The notes beneath the pieces are model-generated. The model made no database searches and was not told the origin of the DNA. It saw only the letters and a list, made by a program, of their open reading frames with translations. Positions 53,975-63,442 of a DNA stretch of 64,000 bases are shown one piece after another (position 1 is the first letter of the stretch; the number at the start of each line of letters is the position of its first letter). This DNA comes from Tautonia marina (GTDB taxonomy: Bacteria; Planctomycetota; Planctomycetia; Isosphaerales; Isosphaeraceae), in contig NZ_WEZF01000004.1 of the NCBI RefSeq assembly GCF_009177065.1, positions 291,804 to 355,803 of the forward strand, written 5' to 3'. The translations under genes and the position numbers were made by a program.

Positions 53975-56085
53975 CGGTTCACTCGCAACCGCGCTGCCGA
54001 TCGTCGGCGCATCAATCCTGGGAGCAAGGCAAGCCCCACCAGAACCCCGATCAGCCCCAGAAACAATCGCGGCCAACCCGAGGCCGGCACCACCATTCCC
54101 CGGATAAACACCTCTGTTTGTGCTCCCACGGTTGCCGATCGGAAATACACCGCCACCGGACGCAACGTTCCATCGGGCAAGGGCCGCTCGGTTTGGTAAA
54201 CCAATCGATACATCTGCCCAAGTCGTGTGGCAAGTTCCTCATAGATGGCTCGAAGCTGGTCGGCATTCCTCGCGGGCAGATACTGACCCCTCGTCTCGGC
54301 GGCCAGGCGTCGAAGATCGTCGCTGGCAATTTCCTCCTCGCTGCCCAGACCAAGTGTATGGACCGGCAAGCCAAGCCTTCGAGCCGCCAGGATCGTCGCG
54401 TCGAGGTCTGCCGTCCTGCTGAACGTGTCTTCTCCGTCAGTCATGGCGAGCACGGCTCTCCGCCCCGATTGCGAGGCAATCAACTCCAGGGCCTCGACTA
54501 CCGCATCATAATATCGAGTTCCTCCCATCGGTTGCAATTCATCCACCGATGCCTGGACACGCCTCACATCCGTCGTGAAGGGACAAATCACCCGAATCTC
54601 ATCACTGAAGGCGATCACCGCCACGCGAGACCCAATCGGCATGACGCTGAGAAACGTTCGCACGGCCTCCTTCAACGCGCCAATCCGGTTTTCTTCTTCC
54701 ATGCTCCGGCTCTGATCCACCACGAGGACGACCGTTGTTTCCATCACCTCACGAGAGGTTGGGGCCTCGAACCGGAGGATCTCGACCGGCTGGTCATACT
54801 CCGTCACTCGGAAATCGTCCTGATCCGCATCAACCAATGCCGCTCCATCCGGCCGCGTCACCTCAAAATCCAGGGTAATCTCCGGGAAGCCTGACTCGTC
54901 CACCTGGCGAACGACGACCCGAATGTCGTCGTCGCCGGTCGTTTCTGCTGCCTGAACGATCTGAGACTCGATCTCCTCAGGGTTCTCTCGCTTCGGACCT
55001 GGCAGCCGCAAGACCCGATCCAGTTCGAACGCGAGATTCGACTTCCTCAGGAACAACAGCGCCAGGCAGGTCTCCGGAAGCGACTGCCAGCTCCCCGGCG
55101 GCCAACCGCCGTTCGGGAGTTGTCGGTTGAGCAGCGACTCCGCACCGATCGCGTACCAGTCGAGACCGTTCAAGTCACTCAACCCAAGGGCCACGCAGAC
55201 CCGTTCGAGCGACCACAAATAATAAACATCGGTGGACGACCCGATGAATCGAGCATCGGCCGAGACTTTCTCAAGAGCCTTTGCAAACACCGGATCGGCA
55301 ACCAGGGCTTCTCCCCGAGCCAGCGATGTCAATCGTTCGGCGAGCGAGGGACGAGACGCCGCGATCGCAAGCCCCATGAGCCCGGCGCAGGTCATCGCTG
55401 GAGCACTCGCAATGCCTGGCCGATAGCCCCACCCTCCGTCCGGATTGACCGTCGAGCGCAGGTGATCGTCGAGCGCCTCCAGCGCCGCGTCGGAATTGTA
55501 TTCGTGCCTTCCCCCCGTCCAGATGCCGAGCAGGGCAAACTGCGTGTTCGACAAATCGCCTGGCCCACCAAGAAACCCTCCCGAATCACCCGGTGGCCGT
55601 GTTCCTCCCGGTCCCGTCGATCCCGCTTCATATGAGGTTCCCAGCGGAACTCGATACGACCAGAATCCCCCGTTGTGCCCCCCCTCCAGCCGTCGAGCGA
55701 GACGCTGAATCAAGCCGTCCAGCTCTCCTCGATTCGTCCCCTGCAACCGAGACAAAAAAAGAATCGCAAGTGCCAGGTCATAGGTCTGATCCGACGAGAT
55801 CGCCAGTTCCCGCACGACCTCGCTGGCCCGAACAATCGCCTCGTCCTCAGACGAAACCCCATTCTCCATCATTGCCAGACCACACAACGCCGTCATGCCC
55901 AGCCGATGGTCATGAGCGAGTCGATAATCCCAATGCCCCGCACGTGATTGCTGCCTCCTGAGGTACTCCACTCCGTTGGCCGTCGCCGTATCGATCCTCG
56001 GATCCAAGGCCGCCGGCTGCCCCAACGAGATCGCCGGAACCCCACCGAGCACGATGATCAGGACACCCACTCGAATCAGGATCAT
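53971..56085 (-). CDS. Secreted cyclase-repeat/VWA protein with C-terminal membrane anchor
   Basis: A 704-residue protein. Signal peptide about residues 1-22. Residues 30-365 form squalene-cyclase/prenyltransferase-like alpha-alpha repeats ('GVEYLRRQQSRAGHWDYR', 'NPDGGWGYRPG', 'LPNGGWPPGSW'). A beta domain ('ITLDFEVTRPDGAAL', 'DFRVTEYDQPVEI') like that of VWFA-related acidobacterial proteins leads to a VWA domain (about 450-625). Its metal site is intact: 'VVDQSRSM' (DXSXS), 'PMGGTRYYDA' (Thr) and 'AMTDGEDTF' (Asp). One membrane helix near 670-688 ends in a basic tail, so the VWA and repeats face the periplasm. It overlaps its neighbours on both sides by ATGA. The repeats probably bind a protein or lipid rather than cyclise a terpene, as no DXDD-type motif is visible. 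Confidence 0.85.
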   Translation of the reverse strand: MILIRVGVLIIVLGGVPAISLGQPAALDPRIDTATANGVEYLRRQQSRAGHWDYRLAHDHRLGMTALCGLAMMENGVSSEDEAIVRASEVVRELAISSDQTYDLALAILFLSRLQGTNRGELDGLIQRLARRLEGGHNGGFWSYRVPLGTSYEAGSTGPGGTRPPGDSGGFLGGPGDLSNTQFALLGIWTGGRHEYNSDAALEALDDHLRSTVNPDGGWGYRPGIASAPAMTCAGLMGLAIAASRPSLAERLTSLARGEALVADPVFAKALEKVSADARFIGSSTDVYYLWSLERVCVALGLSDLNGLDWYAIGAESLLNRQLPNGGWPPGSWQSLPETCLALLFLRKSNLAFELDRVLRLPGPKRENPEEIESQIVQAAETTGDDDIRVVVRQVDESGFPEITLDFEVTRPDGAALVDADQDDFRVTEYDQPVEILRFEAPTSREVMETTVVLVVDQSRSMEEENRIGALKEAVRTFLSVMPIGSRVAVIAFSDEIRVICPFTTDVRRVQASVDELQPMGGTRYYDAVVEALELIASQSGRRAVLAMTDGEDTFSRTADLDATILAARRLGLPVHTLGLGSEEEIASDDLRRLAAETRGQYLPARNADQLRAIYEELATRLGQMYRLVYQTERPLPDGTLRPVAVYFRSATVGAQTEVFIRGMVVPASGWPRLFLGLIGVLVGLALLPGLMRRRSAARLRVNR

Positions 56086-57611
56086 GACGTGCCTCCTTGG
56101 GTCCGACGGCCATCAGGCACTGTCCACAGCGATCCAGCGCCAACCACAGCCCCGAGTACCCCCCAGATCATCACAACCGCAACCAAATTTGAGGAAATGC
56201 TTCCCCCGAACAGGGGCTCCACCGCCTGGCACATTGCAACAAGAAACGCTGCCATCAACATGCCCGCAAATGATCCGGAAAAGACTCCTGGAACAACGTC
56301 CCCGATGCCACCTCGCTTGACACAGCCCATCCCCCCAAGAATTCCTCCGAGCACCGCAAGGACCGCCGCAGGTCCTGGCAACAGTGCAATCGATGAGAAA
56401 CCACTCGCGGCCCCAATGCCCAGCCGCAGCAGCATCGCGATGGCCGCCCCTCCGACAATTCTCGATCTCCCTCCTCGGCGAGCCAACCAGGCAGCACATC
56501 CCTCCCGAAGGACCTCTGGAGACCAGTTTCCCTGCTCCTGCCCCTCAAAGGGTTCGGAGGGCTCCGTCACCCGGGGACTCGGCGACTCTACCACAACCGC
56601 GACGCGAGCCATCCCACCGTTGCTCTCCACCCCAATCGACGCATCGAGCCGACCTGGAAATGGGTCCGGAGTCACGATGGTGAACGACACTTCCGTTTCA
56701 TCAATGGTGGTGAATTCTCGATCAAACTCAGGTGTTATCGTCAACCACTCGAGCCCCTCCGGCTCCACCTTCAGCGTTGAGCGTAGCAGGCGGAACCCAA
56801 TGTTCGACACGCGGAAGGCCTGGCGGGTCGTCGCGCCGGGTGTTGCTCTGACTCGCACCGATCGGGGATGAACCTCCAGCTCGGGATGGCTCGGTTTGGA
56901 GGTCGGAATGGAATTGAGCCAGGCATCCAGGCGATCATCCGGCGAACCCGGAGCATCGGCCCTGGGCGCCATCTCGCTTCGTCCAACCGAGATGAGGTAC
57001 GACGCCAATCGCCCGGACGTCAGCTCCTCTCGGAGCCCCTCCCAACGCTGGGCCGAAACCGTGATGAAGTCGTCCCAACTCCGGCAGACCGGCCCGTTTT
57101 TCAACGCAAATGCCAGCGGAGCCACCGGCCCGCGCGAAGGCCGAGGGGGCTCGGCTGGGCGCCGGATCGGTGTCGCGTTTCCCTTCTCCTCGGGTCGTGC
57201 TCGATCCGCAACACCCTGCGACGGTGCCTTCGACGAAGTCGGAGTGATCTTCGGATTCTCAACCACCACGCGCAATTGAACTCCGCCGAGCTGTAGCACG
57301 TCCCCCTCGCTCAGGGGCTGGGCTTGCCCGGAGAGCACCCGCCGACGATTGAGAAAGACTCCCCCGGGACTTTCCAGATCCATGAGAACCAGTCCCGATC
57401 GCGACAGTTCGACCGCGGCATGCCGCCCCATCATCTTTCGGGGTGAATTGGCCTCCTGCTCAGAGAGATCGAGTCCCTCGGCCTCTCCCGGCGCATTGCC
57501 CAGAACCACACGTCCCGGACGCAGGGGATACCGTCGACCCACGTCTCGACCGCGAACAACCTCCAGCAACCAGTTATTGGACTCGGGGGGACCGTTCATC
57601 ATCAGGTTCAC
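56082..57611 (-). CDS. FHA domain protein with C-terminal membrane segments
   Basis: A 509-residue protein. The N-terminal FHA domain (about 14-118) keeps 'PGRVVLGN' at the GR position, 'GRHAAVEL' at the SxxH position, and 'GGVFLNRRRV' with the Asn, so phosphothreonine binding is plausible though the Ser is replaced by Gly. A Pro-rich linker leads to a middle region containing an abundant-in-planctomycetes 'TPGATTRQAFRVSN' Ig-like beta segment (about 250-350). Four membrane helices occupy about 395-500. No signal peptide is seen, so the FHA domain is cytoplasmic. It overlaps the VWA gene by ATGA and lies 51 bases after the other FHA gene. Confidence 0.85.
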   Translation of the reverse strand: MNLMMNGPPESNNWLLEVVRGRDVGRRYPLRPGRVVLGNAPGEAEGLDLSEQEANSPRKMMGRHAAVELSRSGLVLMDLESPGGVFLNRRRVLSGQAQPLSEGDVLQLGGVQLRVVVENPKITPTSSKAPSQGVADRARPEEKGNATPIRRPAEPPRPSRGPVAPLAFALKNGPVCRSWDDFITVSAQRWEGLREELTSGRLASYLISVGRSEMAPRADAPGSPDDRLDAWLNSIPTSKPSHPELEVHPRSVRVRATPGATTRQAFRVSNIGFRLLRSTLKVEPEGLEWLTITPEFDREFTTIDETEVSFTIVTPDPFPGRLDASIGVESNGGMARVAVVVESPSPRVTEPSEPFEGQEQGNWSPEVLREGCAAWLARRGGRSRIVGGAAIAMLLRLGIGAASGFSSIALLPGPAAVLAVLGGILGGMGCVKRGGIGDVVPGVFSGSFAGMLMAAFLVAMCQAVEPLFGGSISSNLVAVVMIWGVLGAVVGAGSLWTVPDGRRTQGGTS

Positions 57612-57662
57612 TCATCATCGACAGTGCGCAATTTAATCCCTGAGCAGTTCGACATGCTGAGT

Positions 57663-58583
57663 TCAACCCCGGGCTCGGAACAAGAGAGCCGTGCGACCCA
57701 GCTCGATCCGGTCCCCATCGCTCAGGCGAGCCTCACCGGCAACCGGCCTGCCGTTCAGACGCGTTCGCCCCTGAGGATCCAGGTTCCGAAGCACATGTCC
57801 CTCCGCGGTCCGCTCAATCTCGGCGTGACGTCTCGTGATGGAAGCATCACCGAAAAGTCCGATTTCCGCTCGTTCATCAAGCCCGACTCGCGATCTTGAT
57901 GTCGCCAGCAGGTAGGTGCGTCCTTCCTGACGACCATTGAGCACCATGACCCACGATCGTCTCAGCACCTGTTCCACCAATGCCAGGAAAACACCCAGCC
58001 CGGCTCCCAGGATCGCCACGCCCAGCCCCTGGCTCAGATCGTAACGGTTCCCGAGCCCTTCACGGAGCACCTCGAAGAGAAATCCGCCGATCAGTCCACC
58101 CAGCCCCCCGCCGATCAGTCCGTAACCGAGTCGTTGCCGAGATCGCGACGCGATTCCCTGACTCAAGCCGATCCCAAGCCCCAGAATCGCCCAGGCAACG
58201 GCACGCCCAAACGGCCCCCCGCGCAGCCCTCCCAGCACCAGTTCGCCGAGGACCAAGCCAACCATCCCTCCCAGGGCTCCCGCGATCGCTCCCCAGGTCG
58301 CCGCTCGGGCGAGTTTCAGGGGAGCCCCATCCCGCAGTGGGTCTACCGCATTCAGAAAGAATCCGATGGTGCCCCCCAGCATCCCCCCCGCGAGCAGGTT
58401 TCGCAGCCACCACAGACGATCCACTTGACGAATCAGATCAAACGGACGAATCAATTCGACATAGCAGTACAAACCCACCACTGCGCCCAGCGCGCCGGCC
58501 ACGGCCATTGCGTGGACCTGTCGGGCGTTGCTGCGAAGGGTCTGGGTGAGCGATCGCGGCTCAGCGGCGGCTGCGTGAGACAT
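57663..58583 (-). CDS. Membrane protein with C-terminal FHA domain
   Basis: A 306-residue protein. Residues 25-205 form about five to six Gly-rich membrane helices ('GALGAVVGLYCYVELI', 'GGMLGGTIGFFLN', 'GAIAGALGGMVGLVLGELVL', 'GLGVAILGAGLGVFLALVE'). The FHA domain fills about 215-306 with 'RSRVGLDERAEIG', 'ITRRHAEIERT' and 'RTRLNGRPV', so the key Arg, His and Asn-Gly are present and it faces the cytoplasm. Domain order is the reverse of the other FHA gene's. The gene starts six bases after the Hsp70-VWA stop, so co-translation is likely. Confidence 0.85.
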   Translation of the reverse strand: MSHAAAAEPRSLTQTLRSNARQVHAMAVAGALGAVVGLYCYVELIRPFDLIRQVDRLWWLRNLLAGGMLGGTIGFFLNAVDPLRDGAPLKLARAATWGAIAGALGGMVGLVLGELVLGGLRGGPFGRAVAWAILGLGIGLSQGIASRSRQRLGYGLIGGGLGGLIGGFLFEVLREGLGNRYDLSQGLGVAILGAGLGVFLALVEQVLRRSWVMVLNGRQEGRTYLLATSRSRVGLDERAEIGLFGDASITRRHAEIERTAEGHVLRNLDPQGRTRLNGRPVAGEARLSDGDRIELGRTALLFRARG

Positions 58584-58589
58584 TAAGGG

Positions 58590-60704
58590 TTATCCGTCTC
58601 GTTCCATCAGGCGGAGGGAACGCCCCCCCTCGGCGATCACGCGGGCAATGTGGCCGAACGCCTGCACCAGTTCGCCACGCCGAGCGAACATTGAACCTTC
58701 CTCGGTGCTGGCCAGCCGTCGAAGATAGTCCAGATCGGCCTCTCCCGTGCCGATTGCGACAATTTCAACCCCATCCTGTTTGGCAAGGTCGGCCTGTTCC
58801 ACGGCCGACTCCGGCGCATCCGGATAGCCATCGGTCAAGAGGACGAGGTATCGGGTCCGATCCAGCTCAGTCAAATGGGCATGGGCCAGTTCGATGGCTT
58901 CCGTCAGATTCGTCGTCCCCTCTGCGACCAGGCGATTGATCGCGGCCAGTACCCGACGCGCATTGTCGGTGGCATCGGCCTGGAGATCCACCTGATCCGA
59001 GAAGGAGATCAGGCCAACTTCCGTGTGGGTGAAATCGCAACGGTCCAGAAAGGCCCGAGCCGCCTCCTGCGCCTCAACGAGGGGCTCACCCGCCATGCTC
59101 GAAGACACGTCAATCAGCAGGAAAATGCGGATGGGTGACGGATCACCCTCGACCGACCGCGACTCCGGAGGCCTCCCCAGCCATGAGAGATCATCCGGGA
59201 CCGGTTCCACATGCACGGTCAAGGCGTGTCGCGTATCGCGTTGCTCTCCCGAAACCTGCACCACGCCATCGCGGTCATAGGAGAGCGAAACCTCCACATC
59301 CACCTCAGCATCGGTCGCCTGAATTCCGGTGAAAACATATTTTCCCAGGATGGTGCAATCCAGCGGATCGGGGCTTTCTCCCTGGGTCAGGTACACTTCC
59401 ATCCGATCGTTTGCGCCGCCGTGCGTGGCAAGCCGGTACGATCGCGTCTCGCAGGCTGGAATCGGCAGGTTCCGAGGAATGACCAGATCGTTGACATATC
59501 GTGTGCCGTCGGGGCTAATGGCTACTGTCCCCAGGCTGTGCGACATCACATCCTTGATCCGTTTGGCTCCCGGCAGGGTCAACGTGGGGCGAGGGGCCGT
59601 CGTCGTCCCTCCCAGGGTGAACCGAGGGCGAGCGTCATCGGGGCTCTTGTCTCCCGCAAGGATGGCCGCCTGGATCACGGCTCCCAGCGCAACCACTTCA
59701 TCGACATTCACGCCCGCCCGAGGAGGCTGGCCGCTCATCTCGGTCACAAACTTCCGCACCATCGGCATGCGCGTCGAGCCACCCACGAGCAGGACCCCCG
59801 CGAGGCCCGACCAGCCCAGCCCGGCCGCCTGAATCGCCTCCTGGGTCAAGGCCCTCGTCCGATCCATCAACGGGAAAGTCATCCCTTCAAATTCATCTCG
59901 GGTGAACTCAAAACTCCGACGCTCGGCGCCGAGTTGGAGCGTGACCCGAGTCGCCGACCGTTCCGACAGCTGCCACTTTGCCTGTTCACTCCGCACCAAG
60001 ACCTCATTCAGGGCGATCGGATCGTCCAGGGGATCGAACCCCGTCTCCGCCTCAAACCGCTCGGCCAGGAACGTGGCGATGCGGTCATCCCAGTTCTTTC
60101 CGCCGAGGTCATGGTCCCCCGCGGTCGCTCGAACGACAATTTCCTCCGGGGTGATCGTGGCAACGGTCACATCGAAGGTTCCCCCGCCGAGGTCATAAAT
60201 CAGAACCGTTTCCTCGACCCCGCTGCGCTGGAGGCCATAGGCAAGAGCCGCGGCGGTCGGCTCGTTGATAATCCCCATCACCTCCAGCCCGGCCTGTTCT
60301 CCGGCGTCGATGGTGGCCTTCCGTTGTGCATCGGCGAAGTAGGCGGGAACGGTAATGACGGCCTGGGTGACCGGTTCGCCGATCACCGCTTCGGCATCCT
60401 CCTTCAAGCGAGCCAGGATGAGGGCCGAAAGCTCCGTCGCGCCGAATTCACGGTCCCCGAAGCGAAGGGAGAACAGCGGATTGCCCATTTGCGGCTTGAA
60501 GAAACTGGCGATCTGATCGTCGCCGAGTCGAGCGTATTCCTTCGCTTCCTGCCCAATGCTCGGAGGATCGGTCCCAAAGTAAAGGACAGAGGGAGTGATG
60601 GTCGCTCCGTCTCGATTCGGGATCACTTCCGGTCTGCCATAGGCGTTGCGTCGCGCGACGACGGAATTAGTCGTTCCCAGGTCGATTCCGACAAAGGCGC
60701 TCAT
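58590..60704 (-). CDS. Hsp70-VWA fusion protein
   Basis: A 704-residue cytoplasmic protein. Residues 1-370 are a full Hsp70 ATPase: '[13 protein letters not shown]', '[16 protein letters not shown]', '[13 protein letters not shown]', '[13 protein letters not shown]' and '[14 protein letters not shown]'. Residues about 385-505 resemble the Hsp70 beta substrate-binding domain, but the helical lid is absent. In its place, a VWA domain occupies about 520-690 with intact metal-site residues: '[13 protein letters not shown]' (DXSXS, first Asp near residue 529), '[10 protein letters not shown]' (Thr) and '[11 protein letters not shown]' (Asp). Hsp70s usually have about 610-640 residues with a lid. 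CGGAG lies eight bases before the ATG. It follows the zinc-ribbon gene after 64 bases. It may couple ATP-driven substrate binding to metal-dependent protein binding (inference). Confidence 0.92.
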   Translation of the reverse strand: MSAFVGIDLGTTNSVVARRNAYGRPEVIPNRDGATITPSVLYFGTDPPSIGQEAKEYARLGDDQIASFFKPQMGNPLFSLRFGDREFGATELSALILARLKEDAEAVIGEPVTQAVITVPAYFADAQRKATIDAGEQAGLEVMGIINEPTAAALAYGLQRSGVEETVLIYDLGGGTFDVTVATITPEEIVVRATAGDHDLGGKNWDDRIATFLAERFEAETGFDPLDDPIALNEVLVRSEQAKWQLSERSATRVTLQLGAERRSFEFTRDEFEGMTFPLMDRTRALTQEAIQAAGLGWSGLAGVLLVGGSTRMPMVRKFVTEMSGQPPRAGVNVDEVVALGAVIQAAILAGDKSPDDARPRFTLGGTTTAPRPTLTLPGAKRIKDVMSHSLGTVAISPDGTRYVNDLVIPRNLPIPACETRSYRLATHGGANDRMEVYLTQGESPDPLDCTILGKYVFTGIQATDAEVDVEVSLSYDRDGVVQVSGEQRDTRHALTVHVEPVPDDLSWLGRPPESRSVEGDPSPIRIFLLIDVSSSMAGEPLVEAQEAARAFLDRCDFTHTEVGLISFSDQVDLQADATDNARRVLAAINRLVAEGTTNLTEAIELAHAHLTELDRTRYLVLLTDGYPDAPESAVEQADLAKQDGVEIVAIGTGEADLDYLRRLASTEEGSMFARRGELVQAFGHIARVIAEGGRSLRLMERDG

Positions 60705-60768
60705 GTCATCAACTCCGCAATCGACCCCGATCCCGCCACGCCAATCGGCCTGAACCTCAAAAGGCTCC

Positions 60769-61422
60769 CTAAACTTGCAGCGCCTGTGTTCCCATCAAGA
60801 AGATGACAAACCCAAGCGTTGATCCCGCAAAGAACGGCCAGAGATCGTCAAATCGCGTCACCAGATAATAACCCGTATAAATAGGAATAAACAGATACAA
60901 CATCCCATGAAGGAAGTCTTCGCAGAAGGCTGCGTAGGCCCCCACGAAGTAGCCGATCGCCGTCAAGACCAACCCCATGACGACGAGGGCCATCCCTCCC
61001 CAACCCCGGAATCCGGGAATGGCAAACGTGACCGCCGCGAGCACCAGGCCGACGACCAGAAGGCCCACGAGCACCCGAACCCGTACGTCGCTGCTCCACT
61101 CCTGGATGTCTTCTCGAGGGTTAACCGGTTTCCTCGGAACCGGCCGGAACCGATCGACCGGGACCTGTTCCAGGGAGCCCTCTCGATAAGAGGGCGTGAA
61201 CGTCGAAGGATTTCCCTCGGAACGGGGAGCCAGGGCCACGGGAGCCGTCTCACGATCGGGGAGTTCCGCCAGCTCGTAGGCATTGGCCGCGGCCTCGCCG
61301 GGTTCCGGCAACACGAAGACCGCCTTGCAGTGCTTGCAACGAACCGAGCGACCGGCCCAGTCATTTCGAGCCTTTCCCGGAGCCGCGCACGAGGGGCAGG
61401 CAAACTCGAACGTGCTGGTCAT
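60769..61422 (-). CDS. Zinc-ribbon membrane protein
   Basis: A 217-residue protein. An N-terminal zinc ribbon has CPSC (C9, C12) and CKHC (C29, C32). A linker rich in Pro and Glu (residues 38-105) leads to about four membrane helices ('[20 protein letters not shown]', '[20 protein letters not shown]', '[16 protein letters not shown]', '[16 protein letters not shown]'). This layout is frequent in planctomycete genomes and of unknown function. It sits between the two Hsp70 genes, 59 bases after the first. Confidence 0.85.
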   Translation of the reverse strand: MTSTFEFACPSCAAPGKARNDWAGRSVRCKHCKAVFVLPEPGEAAANAYELAELPDRETAPVALAPRSEGNPSTFTPSYREGSLEQVPVDRFRPVPRKPVNPREDIQEWSSDVRVRVLVGLLVVGLVLAAVTFAIPGFRGWGGMALVVMGLVLTAIGYFVGAYAAFCEDFLHGMLYLFIPIYTGYYLVTRFDDLWPFFAGSTLGFVIFLMGTQALQV

Positions 61423-61481
61423 GGGCAGGTCGCTCTCCGTCGTGTCTTCCGCTCCCGATCGGGTCTCTTGAACTCAATCGA

Positions 61482-63146
61482 TCAAGACACCTGCATTAAG
61501 CGAAGGGCTGTCGACCGTTCCTCAACTTCCTCGGCGCTCATCACGGCTTCCGTCTCGAACTCCACGTCGATCGACCCGCCCCCGGTCAGGTCCTTGGCCG
61601 AAACGGTCAAGCGGCCATCCCGCGTAATGCCGAAGGTCACCCGGATCGGGCTCTTCGCGGGAAGCCCTTCGGGCAGATGCAGTTGCGCGACGCCAACCTC
61701 CTGACAATCCTCCGGCTCGGGGCTATCGCGCTCGCCGGCCATGACCCGGATATCGACCCCCGCCTGGTTGGCCTGATCGGTGCCGAAATCCTGAGTGTTC
61801 TCCATCGGCACCTCACCGTTGCGCGGCAAGAGATAGACGACGACATCCTGTCCCTCATCGTTGCGAGCAATGACGCCGAGGCTCTTGGACAGAACGTTGA
61901 CAATCTGGGTGCTCACTAGTTCTCGAACCGGCCCGGTCAGGGTGAACCCGGTTTCCTGCTCGATCTTGTCGAGCGCCTCCTGCATCTCCTGCTCGCTGAC
62001 GGCCGAGGGATCAAACGCTCCCGACTCGCTCCCCGTTCCTGGCAAGTAATTGACGACCTGTTGCTGGATCGACTCCTTGAAGCCGTACAGCGCGGCCCCC
62101 TTGGCGACCGCCTCGTCCGGATCGAAGCTGATCGGCTCAATCCCGAACTCGGCCACCAGGCGATCATGCACCTGGGGCATCCGCGTGGCACCACCAACCA
62201 GGATCAGCGAATCAAACGACTCGAATCCCTTGGCCCTGGCATCGGCGAGCATTTCTCGGGTCAGTTCCAGGGTCCGATCCATGAGGTGCCGGGTAATCTC
62301 CTCAAAGGTGCCCCGGTCGAGTTCGACGCGGGCCGATTGTCCCGAATGGGTCACCCGGAACGGTGCCTTTTCGCGCTGTGTGAGCGTCTTCTTGCCCCGC
62401 TCGGCCTGAAGGAACAGGTCGTTGAGGACCTCGGAATCGTCCATCGGGTCGCTGTCCAGACCGGTCTGCTCACGGAACTGATGGGCCAGAGACATCACGA
62501 TCGCTTCATCCCAGAGCGTCCCTCCGAGTCGGTGATCGCCGCCGGTACAAATGACTCGGATCAACCGATCCTTGATCTCGATCATGGTCACGTCGAACGT
62601 GCCACCGCCCAGGTCGTACACCAAAACGACCTGATCGCGTTCTTGCTCCAGGCCATAGGCAATCGCCGCGGCCGTCGGCTCGTTCAGCACGGCCCGGACG
62701 TTCAAGCCGGCCAGCGTTCCTGCGTTGGCCGTGGCCTCGCGCTCCGCCGTGCCGAAGTAGGCCGGACAGGTGATCACCACATCAGTGATTTTTTCGTCAT
62801 CTCCCAGACCGAGTGCGACCTCGGCATCACCGACCACCTTGCGCAGGATGAACGAGCTGATATCCTCGGGGCTGTAGGATTGCCCCTCGTACTCAAACAC
62901 GTAGTGCGGGTCGCCCATATGCTGTTTGACCCGGCTCACCACCCGATCCGGCTCGACCTTCGCCGACTCCTTCGCCGTATTGCCCACGATAATCGCGTCA
63001 CCATCGAACAGGACCACCGACGGCGTGATCCGCTCGCTCTCCTGGTTCGGCACGATCACGGGTTTGCCGTGCTCATCGACATAGGCGATGGCCGAATAGG
63101 TCGTCCCCAGGTCGATCCCGTAGACCCGTTTCATCGGCTCACTCAC
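61482..63146 (-). CDS. Hsp70 (DnaK-like) chaperone without lid
   Basis: A 554-residue Hsp70. The ATPase domain is complete: 'VYGIDLGTTYSAIAYVDEHG', 'VITCPAYFGTAEREAT', 'LNEPTAAAIAYGLE', '[14 protein letters not shown]' and 'LILVGGATRMPQV'. A region of about 365-405 ('VSEQEMQEALDKIEQETG') inserts before a beta substrate-binding domain ('SKSLGVIARNDEG', 'YLLPRNGEVP', 'ITRDGRLTVSAKDLTGGGSI') that ends about residue 545. The alpha-helical lid and EEVD-like tail are missing. The GTG start is supported by GAGGAG eight bases upstream. It is the first gene of the seven-gene cassette; no DnaJ or GrpE gene is adjacent and no CIRCE element was seen upstream. Confidence 0.93.
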   Translation of the reverse strand: MSEPMKRVYGIDLGTTYSAIAYVDEHGKPVIVPNQESERITPSVVLFDGDAIIVGNTAKESAKVEPDRVVSRVKQHMGDPHYVFEYEGQSYSPEDISSFILRKVVGDAEVALGLGDDEKITDVVITCPAYFGTAEREATANAGTLAGLNVRAVLNEPTAAAIAYGLEQERDQVVLVYDLGGGTFDVTMIEIKDRLIRVICTGGDHRLGGTLWDEAIVMSLAHQFREQTGLDSDPMDDSEVLNDLFLQAERGKKTLTQREKAPFRVTHSGQSARVELDRGTFEEITRHLMDRTLELTREMLADARAKGFESFDSLILVGGATRMPQVHDRLVAEFGIEPISFDPDEAVAKGAALYGFKESIQQQVVNYLPGTGSESGAFDPSAVSEQEMQEALDKIEQETGFTLTGPVRELVSTQIVNVLSKSLGVIARNDEGQDVVVYLLPRNGEVPMENTQDFGTDQANQAGVDIRVMAGERDSPEPEDCQEVGVAQLHLPEGLPAKSPIRVTFGITRDGRLTVSAKDLTGGGSIDVEFETEAVMSAEEVEERSTALRLMQVS

Positions 63147-63442
63147 GGCGCATACTCCTCATTCTGCAAGAGCAATGGGAAATTCTGAGGAATCACGGAG
63201 GAAATGATCGAAGCCCAATTTTGGAATATTCGCCGCGTTCGTTCTCCTATTTTAGTAGATGTCCCGCGACGTCGCAGTAGAAGCGTTCAAACCGTCTAAA
63301 GACTTGTCGCTGCTGCCATCAATCCACACAGTCCATCTTTGATGGGGATCAGTTCTTGATCGTACTCGATCCGTGTGAGAAAATCCATCATAGCAGTTGT
63401 GGAGAATTTCGCCCAACTTCCCATTCTAATTAAGGTTAGACC
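63147..63442. other. Divergent intergenic region between Hsp70 and a nuclease-domain gene
   Basis: About 300 bases, clearly AT-richer than the region to its left. A TAAAAT hexamer on the minus strand (63249-63254) could be a -10 for the Hsp70 cassette, but its -35 (CTGCGA) is poor. No clear promoter for the plus-strand gene was found; its ribosome binding site (AAGG, 63432-63435) is visible. Confidence 0.4.

Noticed and set aside
59211..60806. Plus-strand open frame opposite the Hsp70-VWA gene
   Set aside because: Antisense to conserved Hsp70 ATPase motifs; no similarity and no ribosome binding site.
62061..63188. Plus-strand open frame opposite the first Hsp70 gene
   Set aside because: Antisense shadow; the minus-strand protein has the full set of Hsp70 ATPase motifs and a GAGGAG site.
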